The position numbers and the translations under genes were made by a program. Positions 15,175-23,864 of a stretch of 64,000 bases of DNA are shown here, in pieces. This DNA comes from CAISOG01 sp044375625 (lineage in GTDB: Bacteria; Pseudomonadota; Alphaproteobacteria; CAISOG01), in assembly GCA_044375625.1 (NCBI GenBank), contig JBILMH010000001.1:1-64000 (forward strand), read 5' to 3'. How positions within the stretch are numbered: the first letter of the stretch is position 1; each line of letters starts with the position of its first letter. The notes beneath the pieces are model-generated. The model saw nothing but the letters and a program-made list of their open reading frames with translations. It had not been told where the DNA came from and searched no databases.

Positions 15175-17535
15175 ATGTTAAGCCGTAATTTAGAAAGAAC
15201 GCTGCATCGCGCGTTGGATTTTGCCACTCAACGGTACCATGAGTTTGCCACGCTGGAACATTTGTTGCTGGCGCTGACCGATGATCCAGAGGCGGTGGCG
15301 GTCATGCGTGGTTGCCATTTGGATCTGGCCAAGCTGCAACAAGATCTGAAGACCTATATCGATGGCGAACTGGCCAATTTGGTTAATCGACAAATTAAGG
15401 AATCTAAGCCAACGGCGGGCTTTCAACGGGCGGTGCAGCGTGCGGTTATCCATGTACAGTCCGCCAGCCGCAGTGAGGTGACGGGGGCAGACCTGTTGGT
15501 TGCGATGTTTTCTGAACGGGAATCGCACGCGGTGTATTTCCTGCAAAGCCAGGATGTTACCCGTTTCGATGTGGTCAACTTTTTGTCGCATGGCATCAGC
15601 AAATCTTCTGCTGGCCATCGCGATGCCGCCAGCAAGCCCGCCGATCATCAGCAGGAGGAGGGGGGTAGCCCGTCGGAGCGTCCGCATCGCCGCACCCCCA
15701 GCGCGCTGGAATCCTATACCACCAACCTGAACGAACGGGCGGCAGCGGGCAAAATTGATGTGCTGATTGGTCGTGAAGCGGAGCTGGAACGGACAATTCA
15801 TATTTTGTGCCGCCGTACCAAAAACAATCCGTTGTTTGTCGGCGATCCGGGGGTGGGCAAAACCGCCCTGGCGGAGGGATTGGCGTTGAAGATTGTGGCG
15901 GGGGATGTACCCGAAAAGCTAAAGCCCGCGGTCATTTACGCGCTGGACATGGGAGCATTGCTGGCGGGAACCCGCTATCGCGGTGATTTTGAGGAGCGGT
16001 TGAAAACCGTCATGAGTGAGCTGGCCGCCAAAGACATGGCGATTTTGTTTATTGATGAGATTCACACCGTGATCGGGGCAGGCGCCACCAGTGGCGGCGC
16101 GATGGATGCCTCAAACATCCTGAAACCCGCGCTGGCCAAGGGTTCATTGCGCTGTATGGGATCGACCACTTACCAAGAATTTCGCAACCATATTGAAAAG
16201 GATCGCGCCCTGGCGCGTCGGTTCCAGAAAATTGATATTCCCGAACCCAGCCCTGGCGATACGTTGGCGATCCTGCGCGGCCTTAGCGGTGCCTATGAAA
16301 CCTATCACCATGTGCGTTTTGATCCGCCCGCGTTGCAGGCGGCCATCGACCTATCCACCCGCTATATCCACGACCGCAAGCTGCCCGATAAGGCCATCGA
16401 CGTGTTGGATGAGGCTGGCGCGGCGGCGCACCTGGCCAACAAAAAGGGCGCGACCAGCACGGCTAAGCGTCGCCGCCTGGTAACGGTGGCCGATGTGGAA
16501 AAGGTGGTGGCCAGAATGGCGCGGGTGCCCGCCAAACAGGTGACGCATGATGATAGAACCCAGCTGATTCAGCTGGAACGCAACCTGAAAACCATGGTGT
16601 TCGGCCAGGATCAGGCGATTTTGGAGCTGTCGGCGGCGATAAAGCTGTCACGGGCAGGCCTGCGTGATGGTGAAAAACCGATAGGCAGCTATCTGTTTTC
16701 GGGGCCAACCGGCGTTGGTAAGACGGAGGTGGCGCGGCAATTGTCCAAAGCCTTGGGCATTGAATTGGTGCGCTTTGATATGTCGGAATATATGGAACGC
16801 CACAGCATTGCGCGGCTGATTGGGGCGCCGCCAGGCTATGTTGGCTTTGAACAGGGGGGGCTGCTGTCGGACGCCATCGACCAACACCCGCACTGCGTGT
16901 TGTTGCTGGACGAAATCGAAAAGGCGCATCCCGACCTGTTCAATTTGTTGTTGCAGGTGATGGACTATGGAAAATTGACCGACCACAACGGCCGCCATGT
17001 CAGCTTTCGCAACGTCATTTTGATCATGACCACCAACGCTGGCGCGGCCGACTTGGCCAAACCCGCCATTGGTTTTGCCCATAACAGCAGGGAAGGGGAC
17101 GATAAGGAGGCGATCAACCGCCTGTTTACGCCAGAGTTCCGCAACCGACTGGACGCGGTGATTCCCTTTGCCGCGCTTAGCCCCGCCGCGATTGAACGCA
17201 TTGTCGATAAGTTCATCATGCAGCTGGAAATGCAGTTGCAGGAGCGCAACGTCACCATTGATTTGAATAAGGAGGCGCGCGCCTATCTGGCGACCCATGG
17301 GGTGGAGCCTGGCTTTGGCGCCCGCCCAATGGCGCGGTTGATTCAGCAGGAGATTAAACAGCCGCTGGCGGAGGAGTTGTTGTTCGGGCGGCTGGCCAAG
17401 GGCGGCATGGTGCGGGTAACGGTTAAGGATGGCCGCCTGCACTTCATCTATCCCGACCTGCCCGTGCCATCAACAGGTGGCGAGGGCGAAAAACCGCTGC
17501 GTGCCAAGCGCAAACCCACCACTGTTCCTCGTTAG
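15175..17535 (+). CDS. clpA: ATP-dependent Clp protease ATP-binding subunit ClpA
   Basis: 786 residues, usual length. The N-terminal double Clp-N repeat (1-145) binds ClpS. The first AAA+ module has Walker A GDPGVGKT at 223-230 and ALDMGALLAGTRYRGDFEERLK; the second has GPTGVGKT from G510, LLLDEIEKAHPDLFNLLLQ-type Walker B and GAPPGYVGFEQGG. A C-terminal ClpB D2-small domain follows. There is no ClpB middle coiled coil, which separates it from ClpB. It unfolds proteins and feeds them into ClpP, which is not in this window. Confidence 0.97.
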   Translation: MLSRNLERTLHRALDFATQRYHEFATLEHLLLALTDDPEAVAVMRGCHLDLAKLQQDLKTYIDGELANLVNRQIKESKPTAGFQRAVQRAVIHVQSASRSEVTGADLLVAMFSERESHAVYFLQSQDVTRFDVVNFLSHGISKSSAGHRDAASKPADHQQEEGGSPSERPHRRTPSALESYTTNLNERAAAGKIDVLIGREAELERTIHILCRRTKNNPLFVGDPGVGKTALAEGLALKIVAGDVPEKLKPAVIYALDMGALLAGTRYRGDFEERLKTVMSELAAKDMAILFIDEIHTVIGAGATSGGAMDASNILKPALAKGSLRCMGSTTYQEFRNHIEKDRALARRFQKIDIPEPSPGDTLAILRGLSGAYETYHHVRFDPPALQAAIDLSTRYIHDRKLPDKAIDVLDEAGAAAHLANKKGATSTAKRRRLVTVADVEKVVARMARVPAKQVTHDDRTQLIQLERNLKTMVFGQDQAILELSAAIKLSRAGLRDGEKPIGSYLFSGPTGVGKTEVARQLSKALGIELVRFDMSEYMERHSIARLIGAPPGYVGFEQGGLLSDAIDQHPHCVLLLDEIEKAHPDLFNLLLQVMDYGKLTDHNGRHVSFRNVILIMTTNAGAADLAKPAIGFAHNSREGDDKEAINRLFTPEFRNRLDAVIPFAALSPAAIERIVDKFIMQLEMQLQERNVTIDLNKEARAYLATHGVEPGFGARPMARLIQQEIKQPLAEELLFGRLAKGGMVRVTVKDGRLHFIYPDLPVPSTGGEGEKPLRAKRKPTTVPR

Positions 17536-17713
17536 GGGATGGGGGTGGAGTAGGGCACTTTGCAACCCTTGCCATAGCGTACAATTTTAAAAAGCTTCTG
17601 TTGACTTTATCTATTTAATAGATTATATATTTTATATGAAGCATTAATAGCATTTTTTATGAGTAAGTCTTAATATTAAAATGCATTATTGGATTAATTG
17701 ATGGGTAAAAAAA

Positions 17714-18523
17714 ATGAATAAAAGTTTTTTGAACAAAAATAATGTATTAATTGTTCCAATGGAACCTAGCAAGGAACAAATAGACTGGCTTGCTTTTAGG
17801 TGGGGTCATGTTAGAGATTATGAAGAGAATTTTGATAAACCTCTTCAAGAATTCAAAAATCTACCTCCGAATACAACGCAATTGTTTGTCATGTGTATGG
17901 CAGCGGAGGGTTGGAATGTTGAAAAAGCAATTTTTCGTCTAAATGAATTTGGCATTAATGATGCAAATGCGATCGCGGCCGCTCAAAAAGATCTAGGTTT
18001 GTGCGATAATAATAACTTATTAGATGGAAAAGCTGTAAAAATAACAATGCCGTGTTTTATAGCGGTCGATTTAGTTGCGAATTCAAAAAAACTTTTAGAA
18101 GATGCCATCAAAAAATGCCCTGACTTTTTAAAAAAAGTGGATCTAAGATGTTCCAATATGCCAAATACTATTTTGCGACGTGCGGATCTTACAGAGACTG
18201 ATTTCGAGGGAGCAAATCTTAAAGGTGCCGATTTACGTGAAGCAAACCTAGAAAAAGCTGTTTTGTGGAAAGCAAAAATGGTTTTTGCAAGAATAGGGCG
18301 CGGTATTGTTAATTCTAAGACGAATTTTACTGGGGTAAATCTTAGTGGTGTAACCAATTTACCATGGAATCCTGAGGTCAATCGCTTTGGTTATGTGTTT
18401 GCCAGAGGGGTTGATCGTACAACACGTCAGCAGATGTATGGCGAGGATAAACTCATAGGGGGACTGTCCAACATTTTAGAGGCGGGAAATAATGTGCTTA
18501 AGGCTTTTGGCCTTAACCGTTAG
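17714..18523 (+). CDS. Pentapeptide-repeat protein with unusual N-terminal domain, AT-rich
   Basis: 269 residues. Residues 1-140 form an alpha-helical domain without recognised family (EEGWNVEKAIF-like segment: AAEGWNVEKAIFRLNEFGI, then NDANAIAAAQKDLGL). Residues about 152-205 are A(D/N)LxX pentapeptide repeats such as RADLTETDFEGANLKGADLREANLEKA. The tail has PWNPEVNRFGYVFARGVD and no domain match. The gene is clearly AT-richer than clpA and trpS on either side, and its 178-base upstream region is AT-rich too, suggesting acquisition. Function unknown; the solenoid probably mediates binding. Confidence 0.8.
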   Translation: MNKSFLNKNNVLIVPMEPSKEQIDWLAFRWGHVRDYEENFDKPLQEFKNLPPNTTQLFVMCMAAEGWNVEKAIFRLNEFGINDANAIAAAQKDLGLCDNNNLLDGKAVKITMPCFIAVDLVANSKKLLEDAIKKCPDFLKKVDLRCSNMPNTILRRADLTETDFEGANLKGADLREANLEKAVLWKAKMVFARIGRGIVNSKTNFTGVNLSGVTNLPWNPEVNRFGYVFARGVDRTTRQQMYGEDKLIGGLSNILEAGNNVLKAFGLNR

Positions 18524-18556
18524 CTTTGGAAACGCTACCTTTTTCAAAACTTTGGG

Positions 18557-18581
18557 GCGGGGGTCGGTATAGAACCCCCGC
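18557..18581. terminator. Convergent hairpin between the pentapeptide gene and trpS
   Basis: GCGGGGGT pairs with ACCCCCGC around nine bases. It sits between two converging genes and may end both; neither side has a clean T-run. Confidence 0.5.
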
Positions 18582-18609
18582 GCTGTAGGAGAAGTCCGCT
18601 TGAAGCGCT

Positions 18610-19614
18610 CTACCGCAAACCCATCCGCTCCATCACCCCCTGCAGGGTGGGTTTGGCGATGGCGTTGGCATTGGCCGCGCCGGTGGTTAGCACCTGTTGC
18701 AGATAGGCCTTGTCGGCCAGCAATTGTTGCATCCGCTGGCCAATCGGGGGCAGGTGATCCACCAAGGCGGCGGTCAGTTTGGCCTTAAAGCCTGAAAATT
18801 GGCCGCCCCCCACTTCGGGCAGCACATCGGCCAGGCTTTTGCCCTGAATGGCGGCATAGATGGTCAGCAGGTTGCGTGCCTCCGGCCGGTTGGCCAGCCC
18901 CGCCGCGTCAGAGGGCAGGGCGTCGGGGTCGGTCTTGGCGCGCTTAATTTTGTCGGCAATGGTGTCGGCATCGTCCAGCAGGTTGAGGCGCGATTGGTCA
19001 GAGGCATCCGACTTGCTCATTTTTTTGGTACCGTCGCGCAGGCTCATCACCCGTGTCGCCTCCCCCATCATCAGCGGTTCAGGCAGCGGGAAAAAGTTTT
19101 CCCCGAACTGGTGGTTAAAGGCGCCAGCAATGTCGCGGGTCAGCTCCACATGCTGCTTCTGATCCTCTCCCACCGGCACTTGCGTTGCCTTATACAGCAA
19201 AATGTCGGCGGCCATCAGGGCGGGATAGGCCAACAGCCCCAGCCCCGAATTGTCACGATCCTTACCCGCCTTATCCTTAAACTGCGTCATGCGGTACAGC
19301 CAGCCCAGCGGGGTTTGGCATCCCAAAATCCACCCCAATTCGGCATGGCCGCTGACATGGCTTTGCACAAAAATGCTGTTGTGGGCGGGATCCAGCCCAC
19401 AGGCCAGATAGGCCGCCGCCGCCTCCAACACCGCCTGGCGCAGCTTGGCCGGTTCCTGCGCCACCGTGATAGCGTGCAGGTCAACGACGCAGAACAGGGA
19501 GTTTTGCGGGGTGGCGTTCTGGGCACGCGACAGGGCAACCCAGTTGCGGATCGCGCCCAAATAGTTGCCCAGGTGAATATTGCTGGTCGGCTGAATGCCC
19601 GAAAGGATGGTCAT
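18610..19614 (-). CDS. trpS: Tryptophanyl-tRNA synthetase
   Basis: 334 residues, typical length. Class I signatures: the HIGH-type motif PTSNIHLGNYLG at 9-20 and KMSKS at 198-202; GEDQKQHVELTRDIA at about 149-163 is typical of TrpS. It charges tRNA-Trp in the cytoplasm. Its ATG overlaps the murJ stop by four bases, so it is translated as the second gene of a murJ-trpS unit. Confidence 0.97.
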   Translation of the reverse strand: MTILSGIQPTSNIHLGNYLGAIRNWVALSRAQNATPQNSLFCVVDLHAITVAQEPAKLRQAVLEAAAAYLACGLDPAHNSIFVQSHVSGHAELGWILGCQTPLGWLYRMTQFKDKAGKDRDNSGLGLLAYPALMAADILLYKATQVPVGEDQKQHVELTRDIAGAFNHQFGENFFPLPEPLMMGEATRVMSLRDGTKKMSKSDASDQSRLNLLDDADTIADKIKRAKTDPDALPSDAAGLANRPEARNLLTIYAAIQGKSLADVLPEVGGGQFSGFKAKLTAALVDHLPPIGQRMQQLLADKAYLQQVLTTGAANANAIAKPTLQGVMERMGLR

Positions 19615-21215
19615 GGTTCTAACGTGTTGTTTTGGTTGGAATTGCTAGCTTTGGCCTTGCGCTTGCTTTTGCCCTTCAGGGGATTAAAGCGCGCCAAATC
19701 GCCCCAAGCATAAACCCGCATCCACCCCAACAGCAAGAAGTACAGAGCGCTGGCCGCCGCAATAATCACACCAAGGCCGATAACCTTTGCCAGCAGATGC
19801 CCGTCCAGATAGGGGGTCAGCAGCGGGCGGGTAAGAGCCAGCAGCAGTGCCATCGACAGGGCGGCTATCACGATTTTTTGCAGGGTGTTGCGTAGGCGAA
19901 AATCGCCCAACCAATAGCCACGCTTATGCGACAGCCAGGCCAGGGCTGCAACATTGCCCCAGGAGGATAGGGCGGTGGCCAGGGCTATGCCAACCTGCGC
20001 CATTGGCCAGATCAGCAGCAGCTTTAGGATAAGGCTGGCGCCCAACCCTGCCAGCGCGATTTTCACCGGCGTGCGGGTATCACCATGGGCGTAGAACCCT
20101 GGCGTAAAGACTTTAATCAGTACATAGGCGGGCAGGCCGATGACATAGGCCTGCAGGGTGGCGGCGGTGGCGATGGCATCGGTGGGCAGAAATTTGCCGC
20201 GCTGAAACAGGGTGACGATAATCGGAAAAGCCAGCAGCAGCAGGCCGATGGCGGCGGGCAGGGTGATGGCCAACCCCAACTCTATCGCCCGATTTTGAAT
20301 ATGGTGGCTGCCCTGATGATCGCCATCCGCCAGTTTTTTGGACAACAGCGGAATCAGGCTGGTGCCCAGGGCAACCCCAATAACGCCCAGCGGCAATTGG
20401 TTCAGTCGATCGGCAAAGTACAGATAGGAAATGGCGCCCTGATCCAAATAACTGGCCAGCTGCATATCGATAATCACACTAAGGTACAGGCCGCCCGCAC
20501 CCAGGGAGACGGGCACCATCCGCCGCAACATGGTGCGCACCTCTGGCGTCAGGGCGGGACGGCGCAGGCGTGGTTGCACCCCTGCCTTTTTGCAAGCGCG
20601 CCAGCACCAGGCCAGCTGCAACACACCAGCCAGCGTTATCGACCATGACAGCCAATAGCCCGCCACCGCCGCATCCCCAACCCGTAGCAGCATTGCCAGG
20701 ATCATGACGGCGTTTAACAGGGTTGGCATGCTGGCAGGAACCGCAAAACGCTCATGCGCGTTCAGCAGGCTGCTAAGCAGGGTGACCAGCGACACAAAAA
20801 ACAGATAGGGAAAGGTAATGCGGCAAAAATCAATCGCCAGCGCCAAGACATCAGGCTTGCTGCCAAAACCTGAGGCAAAGGCATGAATGACATAGGGCAT
20901 CCCGATTTCCACCAGCAGCAGAAAGGGGATTAGCACGGTTACCAACACCGCCAACGCCTGTTCGGCAAACAACAACGCCCCCTGTTTGCCATCGTTTTTC
21001 AGGCATTTGGTGTATTGCGGCACAAAGGCGGCGTTAAACGTACCCTCACCAAAAAATTGGCGAAAAAAATTGGGCAGGCGAAAGGCTACCAAAAAGGCGT
21101 CGGCGATTGGCCCCGCCCCCAACACCGCCGCCAACATCGAATCGCGGATGAATCCGACAACGCGGCTAAGCATCGTTAGGCCGCTGATGGTGGTAAAGGC
21201 TTTGGCAAGGCTCAT
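19611..21215 (-). CDS. murJ: Lipid II flippase MurJ
   Basis: 534 residues with about 14 hydrophobic segments, typical of the MviN/MurJ branch of MOP exporters. The opening SRVVGFIRDSMLAAVLGAG and FRLPNFFRQFFGEGTFNAAF contain the conserved arginines of the family. It moves lipid II across the inner membrane for peptidoglycan synthesis. The C-terminus has a short basic tail (KGKSKRKAK). It overlaps trpS by four bases. Confidence 0.96.
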   Translation of the reverse strand: MSLAKAFTTISGLTMLSRVVGFIRDSMLAAVLGAGPIADAFLVAFRLPNFFRQFFGEGTFNAAFVPQYTKCLKNDGKQGALLFAEQALAVLVTVLIPFLLLVEIGMPYVIHAFASGFGSKPDVLALAIDFCRITFPYLFFVSLVTLLSSLLNAHERFAVPASMPTLLNAVMILAMLLRVGDAAVAGYWLSWSITLAGVLQLAWCWRACKKAGVQPRLRRPALTPEVRTMLRRMVPVSLGAGGLYLSVIIDMQLASYLDQGAISYLYFADRLNQLPLGVIGVALGTSLIPLLSKKLADGDHQGSHHIQNRAIELGLAITLPAAIGLLLLAFPIIVTLFQRGKFLPTDAIATAATLQAYVIGLPAYVLIKVFTPGFYAHGDTRTPVKIALAGLGASLILKLLLIWPMAQVGIALATALSSWGNVAALAWLSHKRGYWLGDFRLRNTLQKIVIAALSMALLLALTRPLLTPYLDGHLLAKVIGLGVIIAAASALYFLLLGWMRVYAWGDLARFNPLKGKSKRKAKASNSNQNNTLEP

Positions 21216-21239
21216 GAAATTAAACTTAATGAGCGTTGA

Positions 21240-21545
21240 TTAGCCGCCCTGCAGGCTGGTGACCATCAGGGTTACGGTATCGTTGGACACTTCATAGAAG
21301 CCGCCAGTGGGCAGAAATTCGCGAATCTGCCCATCGGTTAAGGCAACAACCACGGGCTTGCCATCCAAAATGCCCGCCAAATTGGCATGGTGCACCAAAA
21401 TTTGCCTCTGGCCAATGCTGTCATGCAACGATACGGATTGCGCGTTCAGCTCAATTGGGGGCTGATTGGGGGTCAGCAGGCGCACCAACAACTGTTGATG
21501 CTGCCCGCCGCCATCATGACCGCTGGTGGATTGCAATACCGCCAT
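21240..21545 (-). CDS. atpC: Short F1 ATP synthase epsilon subunit
   Basis: 101 residues, divergent. The N-terminal beta-sandwich of epsilon is recognisable from LLVRLLTPNQPPIELNAQSV and the closing FLPTGGFYEVSNDTVTLMV. The usual C-terminal pair of helices, which regulates ATP hydrolysis, is absent. The ATG overlaps the atpD stop by one base (TAATG), supporting coupling to beta. Identification depends on context as well as weak motifs. Confidence 0.8.
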   Translation of the reverse strand: MAVLQSTSGHDGGGQHQQLLVRLLTPNQPPIELNAQSVSLHDSIGQRQILVHHANLAGILDGKPVVVALTDGQIREFLPTGGFYEVSNDTVTLMVTSLQGG

Positions 21546-23107
21546 TACGCCGCCGCCAATTCTGCCGCCAATTTTTTGGCTTTTTCGACGGCTTCTTCAA
21601 TCGTGCCGACCATGTAAAAGGCCGCTTCGGGCAGGTCGTCATAATCCCCGCTCAGGATGCCCTTAAAGCTGCGGATGGTATCCTCCAGCTTCACAAAAAT
21701 CCCTGGCGATCCTGTAAAGACTTCGGCCACATGGAACGGTTGCGACAGGAAGCGTTGAATCTTACGCGCCCGTGCTACGGTCAGCTTGTCAGCCTCCGAC
21801 AGCTCATCCATGCCCAAAATGGCGATGATGTCCTGCAGCGATTTGTAAGATTGCAGCACCTTTTGCACATCGCGGGCAACCTGATAATGCTCCAAACCTA
21901 CCACATTCGGGTCAAGAATGCGGGAGGTGGAGTCCAGCGGGTCAACCGCGGGGTAAATCCCCTGCTCAGCAATCGCACGGTTCAACACGGTGGTGGCGTC
22001 CAGGTGGCTAAAGCTGGTGGCAGGCGCCGGGTCGGTCAAGTCATCGGCGGGCACGTAAATAGCCTGCACCGAGGTAATCGATCCCTTATGGGTTGTGGTA
22101 ATCCGTTCCTGCAACGTACCCATGTCGGTGGCCAGGGTGGGTTGATAGCCCACGGCTGAGGGGATACGCCCCAACAGCGCCGACACTTCGGAACCAGCCT
22201 GGGTAAAGCGGAAAATGTTGTCGATGAAGAACAACACATCCTGCCCCTCCTCATCCCGAAAATACTCGGCCAGGGTTAGGCCGGACAGGGCAACGCGGGC
22301 ACGCGCCCCGGGCGGCTCATTCATCTGACCATAGACCAGGGCGACTTTGGAACCCGCGGTCGAACCCTTATCATCAATCTTAATAACGCCCGCATCCTTC
22401 ATTTCGTGATACAGGTCGTTACCCTCCCGCGTGCGCTCACCCACGCCAGCAAACACCGACACGCCGCCGTGCGCCTTAGCGATGTTGTTAATCAATTCTT
22501 GAATCAAAACGGTTTTGCCAACGCCCGCCCCGCCGAAAAGACCAATTTTACCGCCCTTTGAATAGGGACACAGCAGGTCGATAACCTTAATCCCCGTCAC
22601 CAGCACTTCGGTTTCGGTGGCCTGTTCGGTAAAGGCGGGGGCGTCGCGGTGGATGGAGGAGGTGCGCTTGGTAACCAGCGGCACGCCATCGTCAATCACT
22701 TCGCCAACCACATTCAAAATACGGCCAAGGGTTTCGGGGCCAACCGGCACATGGATGGGATGACCAGTTGCCACCACCGCCTGCCCACGAACCAGGCCAT
22801 CGGTGGCATCCATCGCAATCGTCCGAACAACATTGTCGCCCAGATGCTGCGCCACCTCTAACACCAAACGCTGGTTGTGGTTGACCACCTCAAGTGCGGT
22901 TAGCATGGCGGGCATGGCACCCTCAAACAGCACATCGACCACGGGGCCAATCACCTGAGCAATGGTGCCGGTGGCAATGCCATCGTTGGTCACAGCCTTG
23001 GTGTCCGGAGCTTTGCCCTTGGCCGTTTCAGGCTTGGGGGCGGCTGTGGCGGTGCCAGCAGCAGCAGTCTTGGGTGAAGCGACAGTGGGTTTTTTGGTAG
23101 TAGCCAT
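21545..23107 (-). CDS. atpD: F1 ATP synthase beta subunit
   Basis: 520 residues. P-loop GGAGVGKT at 192-199, GERTREGNDLYHEM, the DELSEAD loop and ALSGLTLAEYFRDEEGQDVL are all present, so it is catalytically complete. The first 45 residues are an extra Ala/Lys/Pro/Thr-rich extension before the normal start of the family (GTIAQVIGPVVDV). Downstream is atpC, but the gene upstream is an unrelated hypothetical, so atpD-atpC are separated from atpH, atpA and atpG, which usually precede them. Confidence 0.97.
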   Translation of the reverse strand: MATTKKPTVASPKTAAAGTATAAPKPETAKGKAPDTKAVTNDGIATGTIAQVIGPVVDVLFEGAMPAMLTALEVVNHNQRLVLEVAQHLGDNVVRTIAMDATDGLVRGQAVVATGHPIHVPVGPETLGRILNVVGEVIDDGVPLVTKRTSSIHRDAPAFTEQATETEVLVTGIKVIDLLCPYSKGGKIGLFGGAGVGKTVLIQELINNIAKAHGGVSVFAGVGERTREGNDLYHEMKDAGVIKIDDKGSTAGSKVALVYGQMNEPPGARARVALSGLTLAEYFRDEEGQDVLFFIDNIFRFTQAGSEVSALLGRIPSAVGYQPTLATDMGTLQERITTTHKGSITSVQAIYVPADDLTDPAPATSFSHLDATTVLNRAIAEQGIYPAVDPLDSTSRILDPNVVGLEHYQVARDVQKVLQSYKSLQDIIAILGMDELSEADKLTVARARKIQRFLSQPFHVAEVFTGSPGIFVKLEDTIRSFKGILSGDYDDLPEAAFYMVGTIEEAVEKAKKLAAELAAA

Positions 23108-23293
23108 TTTACGTACATCCTAGCTGAAAAAATCGGTGCGACATCAGTTGATCACGTGGCTGATATAAACCGTTTTGTCCCAAAGGTTAAGTCAAAAATG
23201 CATCGACCTGTGGGATGGTGTTTTTAGTGGCTTTTGCGGGGATAATCGAATCGTCATGAACCATCCGATTCGGGGCAATTATGCGTGACCTGC

Positions 23294-23779
23294 CTAGCTT
23301 TTTTTATAAGCGGCGGCCAGTTGCCCCAAAGTTTCCTGTTGCCGCTTGGCGGCGATTTTGCCTAAAGAAGGCGGGCGTTCAATCGGTTTGGTCAATTGGC
23401 TAATGACAGTGACCGAACCGCTGGACGGCGCGCTGACGGCATCGGGCTGCGTATGACCCCAGGCCTGAACCACCTGATCAATCTGCTGTGCGGACAGGGC
23501 GGCATCAGATTTCGATAGGGAAGCGGAAGAGGTTGCAGGTTTTGCGTCGTTTTTGACTGAACCAGCGGCTTGTTGGCTAAAGCGATCGGCAATGCCATAG
23601 CTTTGCGCCACCTTTGCCACCATGCCAGAAACCGCGCCGTTAAGCCAGGGATCAACAATGGCCAGCAGCAGGCGGCTATCCTCACGGCAACGCTTACGCA
23701 ACAACAAACTCGCCCGTTGATAGTCGTTATCGCTATCAGCAAGCGCCTCAAGAACCGCATCGGTTAGAACAGCAGACAT
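23294..23779 (-). CDS. Hypothetical protein
   Basis: 161 residues, not recognised. The N-terminal half (1-70) is predicted helical with LADSDNDYQRASLLLRKRC and a hydrophobic AIVDPWLNGAVSGMVAKVA segment that is too polar for a clear membrane helix. The middle is a Ser/Ala-rich linker, and the C-terminus is basic. It lies between ccmF and atpD on the same strand with gaps of 85 and 186 bases, so a shared transcript is not certain. Confidence 0.6.
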   Translation of the reverse strand: MSAVLTDAVLEALADSDNDYQRASLLLRKRCREDSRLLLAIVDPWLNGAVSGMVAKVAQSYGIADRFSQQAAGSVKNDAKPATSSASLSKSDAALSAQQIDQVVQAWGHTQPDAVSAPSSGSVTVISQLTKPIERPPSLGKIAAKRQQETLGQLAAAYKKS

Positions 23780-23864
23780 AGAATTAAGAATGGCGCAATT
23801 TGGTTAAAAACTTGTTAAGGCAGGGGTGGGAGGGGGGCGCCCGACTTAAGGCGCATGTCTAGCC

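Noticed and set aside
18541..18612. tRNA-like sequence after the trpS stop (GGTAGAGCGC and a T-arm-like GGGGGTTC on the minus strand, ending in CCA)
   Set aside because: No acceptor 5' strand pairs with the 3' end, the anticodon arm does not fold, and the strong 8-bp hairpin at 18557-18581 is better explained as a convergent terminator.
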